NCBI RefSeq assembly: GCF_025354435.1
Contig: NZ_JANXMU010000077.1
Coordinates: forward strand, 62,001-126,000
Source of the DNA: Rhodoferax sp.
Lineage (GTDB): Bacteria; Pseudomonadota; Gammaproteobacteria; Burkholderiales; Burkholderiaceae_C
DNA length: 64,000 bases
Reading direction: 5' to 3'
The notes beneath the pieces were generated by a model. That model worked only from the letters and a program-made list of their open reading frames with translations. It had not been told where the DNA came from and made no database searches. The first letter of the stretch is position 1; each line of letters opens with the position of its first letter. The position numbers were made by a program, and so were the translations under genes. Shown one piece after another: positions 19,701 to 29,953 of this stretch.

Positions 19701-20378
19701 ACCGAGCTGCACGACCGCTTCATGCTGCCGACCTTCATCCAGATGGACTTCCACGATGTGATCGACGAAATGGTGGCCGCAGGCTTTGCCTTCGACCGCA
19801 GTTGGTTCGCGCCGCACCTGGAATTCCGCTTTCCACTGGTCGGCGACGTGAAGAGCAGCGGTATTGAGATGACGCTGCGCAACGCGCTGGAACCCTGGCA
19901 CGTACTGGGTGAAGAAAACGGCTCCACCGGCACCGCCCGGTATGTCGATTCCTCGCTGGAGCGCATCGAGGTGAAGGTCACCGGCATGAACCAGAGCCGC
20001 TACGTCATCACCTGCAATGGCCGCGCCATGCCCATGCAGTCCACCGGCACCAACGGTGAATTTGTGGCCGGTGTGCGCTACCGCGCCTGGAACCCGCCGT
20101 CGGCTCTGCACCCCACCATCGGCATCCACGCCCCGTTGACCTTCGACATCGTGGACACCTGGATGAAGCACTCCATCGGCGGCTGCCAGTACTTCGTGAA
20201 CCACCCCGGTGGCCTGAGCTACGACACCTTTCCGGTGAACGCCTACACGGCCGAGAGCCGCCGTCTGTCGCGCTTTAGCCGCATGGGCCACACGCCCGGC
20301 GTGATGCACATCCCACCCGCGACCATCAACGTCCCGGCCAGCAAAGAGTTCCCGTTCACGCTCGATTTGCGCCGGTAA
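16767..20378 (+). CDS. Transglutaminase-like peptidase fused to DUF2126 putative amidoligase
   Basis: 1203 residues from [19 protein letters not shown]; the track start is 49 codons upstream, overlapping comEC. Residues ~1-280 are a transglutaminase/papain-like domain: Cys180 in [15 protein letters not shown], His in [13 protein letters not shown] and Asp in WVGLDATSG make the triad. The remainder is DUF2126, annotated in Pfam as a putative amidoligase of the glutamine-synthetase fold. It includes [42 protein letters not shown] and [14 protein letters not shown] (~805). One polypeptide thus holds both a predicted amide-bond cleaver and an amide-bond former. No signal peptide is seen, so it is probably cytoplasmic. 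A terminator follows, so the next gene likely has its own promoter or partial read-through. Confidence 0.92.
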   Translation: [1203 protein letters not shown]

Positions 20379-20391
20379 ATAGGGCCTCGTA

Positions 20392-20427
20392 GCACAGAAG
20401 CTGCTCCAAATGGAGCGGCTTCTGTGC
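20392..20427 (+). terminator. Rho-independent terminator
   Basis: GCACAGAAGCTGCTCC aaat GGAGCGGCTTCTGTGC, a 16-bp stem with one T-G pair, followed by TTATGTTTTTAT. It lies 13 nt after the transglutaminase-amidoligase stop. Confidence 0.82.
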
Positions 20428-20527
20428 TTATGTTTTTATCACATACTTCCCTCCATTTTTGACGTCCTTTAGCGCTCCGTAAGTCCCATTTCTGGTGTGA
20501 CAATCGGGTGACACGTGGAAAATAAGA

Positions 20528-20536
20528 CCCCCCCCC
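20528..20536 (+). repeat. C9 homopolymer tract
   Basis: Nine consecutive C residues followed by five T residues, ending 9 nt before the ATG of the ATP-grasp/alpha-E fusion. It lies in frame downstream of a possible GTG start at 20515, so length changes would frameshift that longer form or alter leader spacing. Confidence 0.7.
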
Positions 20537-20550
20537 TTTTTCAAATACCG

Positions 20551-23136
20551 ATGTCAGAAGACCCCCGCGCCCTGGCGTCGGCACTGGCCCGCCCGGCCCT
20601 GGCCGGGCACTTCGACGAACTGCGCGGTAAGTCGCGCCCGGCCGATGCAGCTCCACCCAAAAGCTCCGCAGAGCAAACGCCGCTCACGACGGAGTGGAGC
20701 GAGTTTTTTGAACAGCTTGGCTCCAATGGCTTTGCCGACCTGAACCACCGTACCGAACAACTCCAGCACCAGATCCACGACAACGGCGTGACCTACAACG
20801 TCTATGCCGATGCCGACAATCCACAGCGGCCCTGGTCGCTGGATCTGTTCCCGATGATCGTCTCGCCGGAGAGCTGGAAACAGATCGAAACCGGCGTGCT
20901 ACAGCGCGTGCGCGTGCTCGACCGCGTGCTGGCCGACATCTATGGCCCGCAGCAACTGCTGGCGCGCGGCTTGCTGCCCCCCGCTTTGGTGCAGGGCCAT
21001 CCGGGCTACCTGCGCCCCATGCACGGCGTGCAACCACTGGGCGGCACGCATTTGCACATCACCGCATTTGATCTGGCCCGTGGCCCCGACGGCAACTGGT
21101 GGGTGGTGTCGCAGCGCACCCAGGCACCCTCAGGCCTGGGTTACTTGCTGGAAAACCGCTTGTCGATTTCGCGGCTGTTTCCGCAGGCCTTCGAGTCCAT
21201 GCACATCCAGCGGCTGGCCTCCACCTACCGCAGTCTGGTTGATGGCCTCAAACGCATGAGCCCGGCGGGCAAGGACGCGCACATCGCCCTGCTGACCCCC
21301 GGCCCGTACAACGAAACCTATTTCGAACACGCCTACCTGGCCCGCTACCTGGGCTTGACCCTGGTAGAAGGCAGCGATCTGACGGTGCGCGACCAGCGCC
21401 TGTACCTCAAGACCCTCAAGGGCCTGGAGCCAGTGCACGGCCTACTCAAGCGCCTGGACGACCAGTTTCTGGACCCGCTGGAGCTGCGGCCCGACTCCCG
21501 CCTGGGCGTGCCTGGCCTGATGCAGGTGGTGCGCGCCGGCAATCTGGTGATGGCCAACCCACCGGGTTCGGCATTTCTGGAATCACCCGCGCTGCTGGGC
21601 TTCTTACCGGCCTTGTCGCGCCACTTGCTGAACCAGGAACTACTGCTGCCCGCCCTGCCTACCTGGTGGTGCGGCGAACGCGCCGCATCGGACGCGGCCC
21701 TGCCCGAGCTGGGCAACAGCGTGATCAAACCCACCTACCAGGGCGCGGCCAGCCGCCGGGCCTTTGATGCCGTGCTGGGCCGCAGCCTGTCGCGCCGCGA
21801 GCTCGACGAGTGGGCTGGCCGCATCGCCCGCCAGGGCGACGAATACACGGTGCAGGCCTACCTGCCCCTGTCGCAAATGCCGACCTGGAACGCCCACCCC
21901 AACCACCCGGCGCGCATCGCACCGCGCTCTATGATGCTGCGCGTGTTTGCCGTGTCCGACGGGCCACAGTCCTGGCGGGTTCTGCCTGGCGGTCTGGCGC
22001 GCATGGTCAATTCACGCGACAGCGTGGCCTCCATGCAGCGCGGTGGAAGCAGTGCCGACGTGTGGGTCAAAACCACCGGCGAGGTAGACCGCACCACCCT
22101 GCTGCAAACCAGCTTGTCAGTAGAGATGGTGACCCGGCGCAGCCACCGCGTGACCAGCCGCGCTGCCGAAAACCTGTTCTGGCTGGGCCGCTACGCCGAA
22201 CGCACCGAAAACAGCCTGCGCCTGGCCCGCGTCACGTTGGACAGCCTGGGCGGCGAAGACCAAACTGCCACCCCGCTGCTGGTATGGCTGCATGACATGG
22301 CCACCCGCCACGGCCTGGTGCTGGCGGCGGTGCCGTCGCCGCTGCAGGCGCGCCGGGTGTTCGAACGCTCACTGATTGCCGGGCTAGCCGACCCCAGCGC
22401 CGTACCCAGCGTGGGCTACAACCTGCGCGCCATCAAACAGGTGGCCTCCAAGCTGCGCGAACGGTTGTCGCAAGAGCACTGGAACGTGATCGTGCGGGCC
22501 GAAGACAAGTTCTTCAGCCGCTGCGCCAAAAACGCCAAGGATGGCGACTTTTCCCCTATGGAAGCCCTGCGCGTGCTGGAAGCCACCAGCACCCACCTGG
22601 CCGCCATGACCGGCGCCCAGACCGACCGCATGACCCGTGACGACGGCTGGCGCCTGCTCAGCATCGGCCGCCATATCGAGCGCCTTGGCTTTTTGTCCAC
22701 CGCATTGGCGCGTGGCTTCAAAGCGGGCTCGCTGGCCAACACCGGCGGCTTCGAGGCGATGGTGGCGCTGTTTGACAGCACCATCACCTTCCACTCGCAG
22801 TACCAGCAGAGCCGCGATGTGGCAGCCCTGGTCGATTTGCTGGTGCTGGACCGCGACAACCCGCGCTCGCTGGCCTGGGTGGCGCATACCTTGCGTGGCC
22901 GCCTGGCCAAACTGGCGGGCAGCCCGGCCGGTGTGCTCAGCGCCATGTCGAACAAAGTCATGTCGCCCGCCGACTGGGACCTGGCCGCGCTGTGCAGCGT
23001 GGATGCCCAAGGCCACTACACTGTATTGACCGACCTTTTGGCGCAATGTAGCCAGTGCGCATTTGACGTTTCGGACGAAATCAGCGCCACCTACTTCACC
23101 CATTCAAGGGATTCGAAAACCAGCTTGGGAGCTTGA
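20551..23136 (+). CDS. Circularly permuted ATP-grasp fused to alpha-E domain
   Basis: 861 residues from MSEDPRALASALARPALAG; a GTG 36 nt upstream (20515) is possible but crosses a C9 tract. Residues ~70-510 are a circularly permuted ATP-grasp: LDLFPMIVSPESWKQIE, LRPMHGVQPLGGTHLHI, ALLTPGPYNETYFEHAYLARYLGLTLVEG, KRLDDQFLDPLELR, VIKPTYQGAASRRAF. Residues ~525-861 are an alpha-E domain starting at SRAAENLFWLGRYAERTENSLRLAR and repeating the ER motif in GRHIERLGFLSTALARG. It is a fused paralogue of the two-gene operon at 11539-14040. The stop is 12 nt from the next transglutaminase, so the two are co-transcribed. Role: a predicted ATP-dependent ligase with unknown substrate. No clear Shine-Dalgarno is visible. 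Confidence 0.9.
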   Translation: MSEDPRALASALARPALAGHFDELRGKSRPADAAPPKSSAEQTPLTTEWSEFFEQLGSNGFADLNHRTEQLQHQIHDNGVTYNVYADADNPQRPWSLDLFPMIVSPESWKQIETGVLQRVRVLDRVLADIYGPQQLLARGLLPPALVQGHPGYLRPMHGVQPLGGTHLHITAFDLARGPDGNWWVVSQRTQAPSGLGYLLENRLSISRLFPQAFESMHIQRLASTYRSLVDGLKRMSPAGKDAHIALLTPGPYNETYFEHAYLARYLGLTLVEGSDLTVRDQRLYLKTLKGLEPVHGLLKRLDDQFLDPLELRPDSRLGVPGLMQVVRAGNLVMANPPGSAFLESPALLGFLPALSRHLLNQELLLPALPTWWCGERAASDAALPELGNSVIKPTYQGAASRRAFDAVLGRSLSRRELDEWAGRIARQGDEYTVQAYLPLSQMPTWNAHPNHPARIAPRSMMLRVFAVSDGPQSWRVLPGGLARMVNSRDSVASMQRGGSSADVWVKTTGEVDRTTLLQTSLSVEMVTRRSHRVTSRAAENLFWLGRYAERTENSLRLARVTLDSLGGEDQTATPLLVWLHDMATRHGLVLAAVPSPLQARRVFERSLIAGLADPSAVPSVGYNLRAIKQVASKLRERLSQEHWNVIVRAEDKFFSRCAKNAKDGDFSPMEALRVLEATSTHLAAMTGAQTDRMTRDDGWRLLSIGRHIERLGFLSTALARGFKAGSLANTGGFEAMVALFDSTITFHSQYQQSRDVAALVDLLVLDRDNPRSLAWVAHTLRGRLAKLAGSPAGVLSAMSNKVMSPADWDLAALCSVDAQGHYTVLTDLLAQCSQCAFDVSDEISATYFTHSRDSKTSLGA

Positions 23137-23148
23137 TGGAGTACGGCC

Positions 23149-24147
23149 ATGCAACTTGAGATCACCCACGAAACCCATTACGCCTACCAGCCCGCGGTAG
23201 AAACGGCGCAGCACGTGGCGCATTTGCGCCCGCCCAGCACCGCCCACCAGCAGTTGCTGAGCCACACCCTGACCATCGGCCCCACGCCCAGCCAACTCAC
23301 CCAGTCGTTGGACGTGTATGGCAACCTGTGCTCGTTCTTTGCGCTGCAGGCCGTGCACGAAGAGCTCAGCGTAGTGGCCCGCAGCCTAGTGCGCACCAGC
23401 GCCCCGGTGTGGCCCACCAGCGCCCTGACCTGGGAGCAGGTGCGCGAGCGCTTTCGCTACCGGGCCGGAGCCCAGTTCAGCGCCGCTTCGGAATTTGTGT
23501 TTGCCTCGCCCTACGTGCCGCGCCACCCGGACTTCTTGGCCTACGCCAAGCCCAGCTTCGGCCCCGGTGTGCCCCTGCTGGCCGCCGCGCAGAACCTGAT
23601 GGAGCGTATCTATGACGACTTCACGTATTCGTCGGAAAGCACCGAGGTCAACACCCCTGCCGTGGAGGCGCTGGCGCTGCGCAAAGGCGTGTGCCAAGAC
23701 TTCGCCCACATCATGGTGGCCTGCTGCCGCGCCATGGGCCTGCCCGCGCGCTACGTCAGCGGCTACCTGCTGACCCACCCGGCCCCGGGCCAGCCGCGGC
23801 TGATCGGCAGCGACGCCTCGCACGCCTGGGCCTCGGTCTACGTACCCGACCAGTCGGGTGACCTGGGCTGGTGCGACTTTGACCCGACCAACAACCGGGC
23901 TCCCGGCGACGACTACGTCACCCTTGCCACGGGCCGCGACTACTCCGACGTGTCTCCCATGCGTGGCGTGATCCACGGCGGAGCCAGCCACATCCTCAGC
24001 GTGGCTGTCACGGTGATGCCGCTGGAGCCGGTGACCCCGCCGCCACCGCTTCCCGCACGGGCCAGGCAGACCGGCGATGGGTCGTCACAATCCCAATCGC
24101 AAAGCCAAAGCAGCATCTGGCTGCCACCCACCCAACAGTGGCAGTAG
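23149..24147 (+). CDS. Transglutaminase-like cysteine peptidase
   Basis: 332 residues. The N-terminal bacterial transglutaminase-like domain (LEITHETHYAYQPAVETAQHVAHLRP) is followed by the core with Cys182 in RKGVCQDFAHIMVACCRAMGLPARYVSGY, His in GSDASHAWASVYV and Asp in WCDFDPTNN, the expected triad. The C-terminus is Pro/Ser/Gln-rich (SSQSQSQSQSS). GGAG lies 7 nt before ATG and the upstream ATP-grasp/alpha-E stop is 12 nt away, so these form an operon. In the predicted pathway this enzyme would cleave the amide or isopeptide bond made by the ligases. There is no signal peptide. Confidence 0.92.
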   Translation: MQLEITHETHYAYQPAVETAQHVAHLRPPSTAHQQLLSHTLTIGPTPSQLTQSLDVYGNLCSFFALQAVHEELSVVARSLVRTSAPVWPTSALTWEQVRERFRYRAGAQFSAASEFVFASPYVPRHPDFLAYAKPSFGPGVPLLAAAQNLMERIYDDFTYSSESTEVNTPAVEALALRKGVCQDFAHIMVACCRAMGLPARYVSGYLLTHPAPGQPRLIGSDASHAWASVYVPDQSGDLGWCDFDPTNNRAPGDDYVTLATGRDYSDVSPMRGVIHGGASHILSVAVTVMPLEPVTPPPPLPARARQTGDGSSQSQSQSQSSIWLPPTQQWQ

Positions 24148-24159
24148 ACACTCGCACTG

Positions 24160-24212
24160 CATAATTCATAGCTACTCACGTAGGTGCAATATGCGCTAGA
24201 GGCTTATTTCAT
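24160..24212 (+). repeat. Dispersed repeat family 1 copy
   Basis: CATAATTCATAGCTACTCACGTAGGTGCAATATGCGCTAGAGGCTT: a nearly canonical copy, sharing TAGGTGCAATATGCGCTAGAGGC exactly with the inverted copy at 33501-33556. It lies between the transglutaminase gene and ridA. Confidence 0.85.
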
Positions 24213-24229
24213 TACCAAAAGGACATACC

Positions 24230-24688
24230 GTGGACATTTACGCCAAACTGCAAGAACTCAACATCACCTTGCCCCCCATCGCCATTCCGGCGGCCGCCTA
24301 CGTACCATTTGTGCAAACCGGCAAGCTAGTGTTCCTGAGCGGCCACATCGCCAAGCAAGACGGCAAAGTGTGGGTGGGTCAATTGGGCAAAAACATCGCC
24401 ACTGCAGAGGGCAAAGATGCTGCGCGGGCCATTGCGATCGACCTGCTGGGCACGCTGCACGCCGCCGTGGGCGACCTGAACAAGGTCACCCGCATCGTCA
24501 AGCTGATGTCACTGGTCAACTCCACCCCCGACTTCACCGAGCAGCACTTGGTCACCAACGGTGCCAGCGAACTGCTAGGCGCGGTGTTTGGCCCAGTCAT
24601 CGGTGCCCACGCCCGCAGCGCGTTCGGCGTGGCGCAGATCCCCATGGGAGCCTGCGTCGAGATCGAGCTGATCGCGGAGATTGGCTAA
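24230..24688 (+). CDS. RidA family protein
   Basis: 152 residues. A YjgF/YER057c/UK114 fold protein of the slightly longer ~150-residue subgroup: FVQTGKLVFLSGHIAKQDGKVW near the N-terminus, AAVGDLNKVTRIVKLMSLVN and a C-terminal GAHARSAFGVAQIPMGACVEIELIAEI, where the Arg and the P.G..VEIE block are conserved. RidA proteins deaminate reactive enamine/imine intermediates in the cytoplasm; this subgroup's substrate is unknown. The start is GTG with AAGGA upstream, directly after a family 1 repeat. It lies downstream of the amidoligase cluster on the same strand; whether it belongs to that system is open. Confidence 0.9.
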   Translation: MDIYAKLQELNITLPPIAIPAAAYVPFVQTGKLVFLSGHIAKQDGKVWVGQLGKNIATAEGKDAARAIAIDLLGTLHAAVGDLNKVTRIVKLMSLVNSTPDFTEQHLVTNGASELLGAVFGPVIGAHARSAFGVAQIPMGACVEIELIAEIG

Positions 24689-24691
24689 CCC

Positions 24692-24781
24692 CCAGGCTGC
24701 AGAGCTTCGGTTCTTGCACCAACTCCCTTTCAGGGGGCAACACCAGCAGCCTGGCAGAGCCAGTTCTGCGATGTTTCTGGA
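24692..24781 (+). repeat. Dispersed repeat family 3, copy 1
   Basis: CCAGGCTGCAGAGCTTCGG...AACACCAGCAGCCTGGCAGAGCCAGTTCTGCGATGTTTCTGG. Arms CCAGGCTGC and GCAGCCTGG form an inverted repeat. The right half matches the copy at 32031-32119 almost base for base. It sits in the convergent gap between ridA and the chemoreceptor. Confidence 0.8.
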
Positions 24782-24818
24782 ATAGATGCGTTCTGGCAGA
24801 AGCGGGCTTGGTTTTCTT

Positions 24819-26603
24819 TTAGAAGCTTTCCCAGTCGCCCTCGCCGCCCGCGGGGGCGGCAGCGGGTTTGGCCTTGGGGGCCGCCAAGGAGCGGGCTACG
24901 GGGGCGGCAGGAGCCGCCTTGCGTCCGGGAGCCGCCACAGGCTTGTTCGGCAGCTTGGCCGCAGGGGCCCGTGCTGCGGGCGCGGCCACCGGGGTGTGCC
25001 GCACGGGCGCAGGCACCGGTGCTGCCGTGTAAGCCATGGCCCGACCACCATGCAGCGACGCATTCACCTTGAACACCGCCACCGCCGTGGCCAACTGGCC
25101 TGCCTGCTCGCGCATGCTGGTGGCGGCAGCGGCACTCTCCTCGACCAGGGCAGAGTTTTGCTGCGTCATCTGGTCCAGGTTGACCACTGCACGGTTGATC
25201 TCGTTGATGCCGGTGCTCTGCTCGGTGGCTGCCGCGGTGATCTCGCCGACGATATCGGTCACCCGCTTGACCGACTGCACGATGTCGCTCATGGTGCTGC
25301 CCGCCTCGGCCACCAACCGCGCACCGGACTCAACTTTCTCCACCGAGGTGCCGATCAGGCCCTTGATTTCCTTGGCCGCCTGGGCGCTACGTTGCGCCAG
25401 GCTGCGCACTTCGCTGGCCACCACGGCAAATCCCCGGCCCTGCTCACCCGCGCGGGCCGCTTCCACGGCGGCGTTCAGCGCCAGGATGTTGGTCTGGAAG
25501 GCGATGCCGTCGATCACGCCGATGATGTCGGAGATCTTCTTGCTGCTGGCGTTGATCTCCTCCATCGTCACCACCACCTGCTTGACCACCTCGCCGCCCT
25601 TTTGCGCCACGCTGGACGCGCTGGCCGCCAGCGAGCTGGCCTGGTTGGCGTTATCGGCGCTTTGGCGCACAGTCTGGGTCAGGTGGTCCATGGAGGCCGC
25701 GGTTTGCTGCAGGTTGCTAGCGGTCTGCTCGGTGCGGGCCGCCAGGTCGTTGTTGCCACTGGCGATTTCGGAGCTAGCGGTGGCTATGCTGTCGGTGCTT
25801 TGGCGCACCTGGTGGACCATACGGCCCAGCGACAGGCTCATGGTGCTCAGCGAGCGCAGCAGGTCCCCAAACTCGTCCTTGCGCGCTGAATCCAGTGACA
25901 TGCTGAGGTCGCCCTCAGCGATGCGGGCCGCCGCCTGGTTGGCCACGCCCAAAGGCTGCTGGATGCTGCGGATCAGCCAGAAGGCGCCTGCCAGCAGGCC
26001 CAGCACCAGCACGGCCAGGCACACGCAGACAATATTGAACAGCACCGCACGCTCGGATTTGGCATCGGCCTCGGACTGCGCCAGCGCCTGCTCCTGCATT
26101 TCGACAAACTTGCGCTGGTCGCCTAAATAGGCGCTGACGGCGGCCTTAACTTCGCCTTGCAGCAGCGCCAGGGCTTCGTCGGTCTTGCCGTCTTTTTTCA
26201 GCTGCTGCGCGCGGGCCCGGCTGTCGAGCACCTTGGTCCGGGCAGCGGCAATGGTGTCGAGCTGGGCTTTGTCCGCCGGGCTCAAATCCATCGCGGAAAT
26301 GCTTTTCTGGATCTCGGTAATCTGCGCGCTGGTGGCCGTGGTGGGCTCTTTGAAGGCCGCCGCCACGCCGGGATCGGTGCTCAGCAAGGAAGCCTCGGCA
26401 CGTACCGCATTCAGGTTCGTCAAGCCCGCCCAGCGGGTGGACTGGAGCACGCGCTGGTCCATGGCGAGCTGGGCCGCCTGGGTTTGGGCCTGCAATGCCA
26501 TGGAACGGTAACCGGTGACCCCGGCCAATACCAGCAGTGCAGCCACGATAGCCCCCACGGCCAGCCAGAGTTTTGCTGCTACGCGCAAATTGCTGAAGTT
26601 CAT
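24819..26603 (-). CDS. Methyl-accepting chemotaxis protein
   Basis: 594 residues. TM1 ([21 protein letters not shown]), a helical periplasmic sensor (~33-190, four-helix-bundle type), TM2 ([25 protein letters not shown]), HAMP (~213-265), then a signalling domain with the hairpin-tip sequence [43 protein letters not shown]. An Ala/Pro-rich linker leads to the C-terminal end GEGDWESF, which fits the aromatic pentapeptide that docks the CheR methyltransferase or CheB (NWETF in E. coli Tar/Tsr). AGGAG precedes the ATG. The ligand is unknown. A single gene with no che genes nearby. Confidence 0.95.
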   Translation of the reverse strand: MNFSNLRVAAKLWLAVGAIVAALLVLAGVTGYRSMALQAQTQAAQLAMDQRVLQSTRWAGLTNLNAVRAEASLLSTDPGVAAAFKEPTTATSAQITEIQKSISAMDLSPADKAQLDTIAAARTKVLDSRARAQQLKKDGKTDEALALLQGEVKAAVSAYLGDQRKFVEMQEQALAQSEADAKSERAVLFNIVCVCLAVLVLGLLAGAFWLIRSIQQPLGVANQAAARIAEGDLSMSLDSARKDEFGDLLRSLSTMSLSLGRMVHQVRQSTDSIATASSEIASGNNDLAARTEQTASNLQQTAASMDHLTQTVRQSADNANQASSLAASASSVAQKGGEVVKQVVVTMEEINASSKKISDIIGVIDGIAFQTNILALNAAVEAARAGEQGRGFAVVASEVRSLAQRSAQAAKEIKGLIGTSVEKVESGARLVAEAGSTMSDIVQSVKRVTDIVGEITAAATEQSTGINEINRAVVNLDQMTQQNSALVEESAAAATSMREQAGQLATAVAVFKVNASLHGGRAMAYTAAPVPAPVRHTPVAAPAARAPAAKLPNKPVAAPGRKAAPAAPVARSLAAPKAKPAAAPAGGEGDWESF

Positions 26604-26682
26604 GATGTCTCCTAGTTATGCGGGTTTTTCTACTTCACAAATTGTGACAGATTCACCCCCCTCGGAAACAGCTTGAACAGCC

Positions 26683-29094
<2,412 letters not shown>

Positions 29095-29151
29095 GGGGAG
29101 TGGAGAAAGAGAGAAAAGACGCGGCTAGGGGTGCCGCAAAGACGACAGATA

Positions 29152-29946
29152 TCAGGGCAATCCGGCCACCGGAGGCAGATTGCCACGGCCTACGGCACCG
29201 CCAGAAAGCTCCATACGGATACGCGATGGCAGGCGGCGCTGCTCGGCCACGGCTGCGGGCGGCTTCAGGCCGTTGTAGAGCTGGAGCACGGTTTTCACGT
29301 AGGCCTGGGTTTCCTTGTAATTGGGAATGCGGTTGCCCGCCCTTTGTACCGCGCCCTCGCCTGCGTTGTACGAGGCCACCGCCAAGTCGAGCTGGCCGGG
29401 GAACATATTGATCAGATCGCTGAGGTAGCGCGCGCCAATGCGGATATTGGTTTTAGGGTCGGTCAGCTTTTGCTCGATGCTGTTTTTGGGGTCACCCACC
29501 AGCCCGTAGCGTTCGGCCGTGGCCGGCATGATCTGCATCAGACCGACAGCGCCCTTGGGCGACACAGCCGTGCTGTTGAAGCCCGACTCGGCCACGATCA
29601 GGGCCTGCAGCAGTTCGTAGTCGATGCTCAGCTTGGTGGAGGCCTCACGCAGATGGTGTTTGACCAATTTGTAACTGGGCGAAATATCAAAAAACGCCAG
29701 CAGCTTGGCCGGAGCCGTGGGCACATCCACCGGCCGGGCCGTGCTGGCAGCCTTGAGTCCCTGGGTGGTGTCAAAGCTTTCATCGCCCTTGTAGAAGAGC
29801 TCGTAGCGGTCGTCCGTGCGCTCGGTGGCAAAGTGCGCCACGCCCTGCGGGTCGATATAACCCCACACGTCGGCCAGGGCGACATGCTGCGTTATCAATA
29901 GCGCAATGCCTATACAGAATCTACGCCAAAGGCCTATTTTGTTCAT
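29152..29946 (-). CDS. Secreted lytic transglycosylase (Slt-type)
   Basis: 264 residues from MNKIGLWRRFCIGIALLITQHVALA-DV, a good Sec signal peptide. An alternative ATG 36 nt upstream (29982) has GGAG 4 nt before it but lies inside parE; translation from it would be coupled to parE. The catalytic domain carries ALIVAESGFNSTAVSPKGAVGLMQIMPATAERYG (Glu in AESGF; GLMQIMP) and LAVASYNAGEGAVQRAGNRIPNYKETQAYV, the family 1 transglycosylase pattern. The N-terminal part (VWGYIDPQGVAHFATERTDDRYELFYKG) resembles a DUF4124-like module. It cleaves peptidoglycan to 1,6-anhydromuropeptides in the periplasm. It lies between parE and parC, which is unexpected functionally. Confidence 0.9.
   Translation of the reverse strand: MNKIGLWRRFCIGIALLITQHVALADVWGYIDPQGVAHFATERTDDRYELFYKGDESFDTTQGLKAASTARPVDVPTAPAKLLAFFDISPSYKLVKHHLREASTKLSIDYELLQALIVAESGFNSTAVSPKGAVGLMQIMPATAERYGLVGDPKNSIEQKLTDPKTNIRIGARYLSDLINMFPGQLDLAVASYNAGEGAVQRAGNRIPNYKETQAYVKTVLQLYNGLKPPAAVAEQRRLPSRIRMELSGGAVGRGNLPPVAGLP
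29893..29935 (-). repeat. Probable degenerate family 1 repeat in signal-peptide coding region
   Basis: The coding strand reads ATAGGCCTTTGGCGTAGATT...GCGCTATTGAT. In ungapped alignment with the canonical inverted copy at 33501-33556 I count about 22 identities in 37 positions, concentrated at both ends (GGCCT..GCG and GCTAT). The similarity is suggestive, not decisive. Confidence 0.4.
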
Positions 29947-29953
29947 AAGTTTG

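Noticed and set aside
24184-24822. 212-codon plus-strand ORF over ridA
   Set aside because: Out of frame with ridA and extends through two repeats; its shared peptide with other ORFs only reflects repeat family 3.
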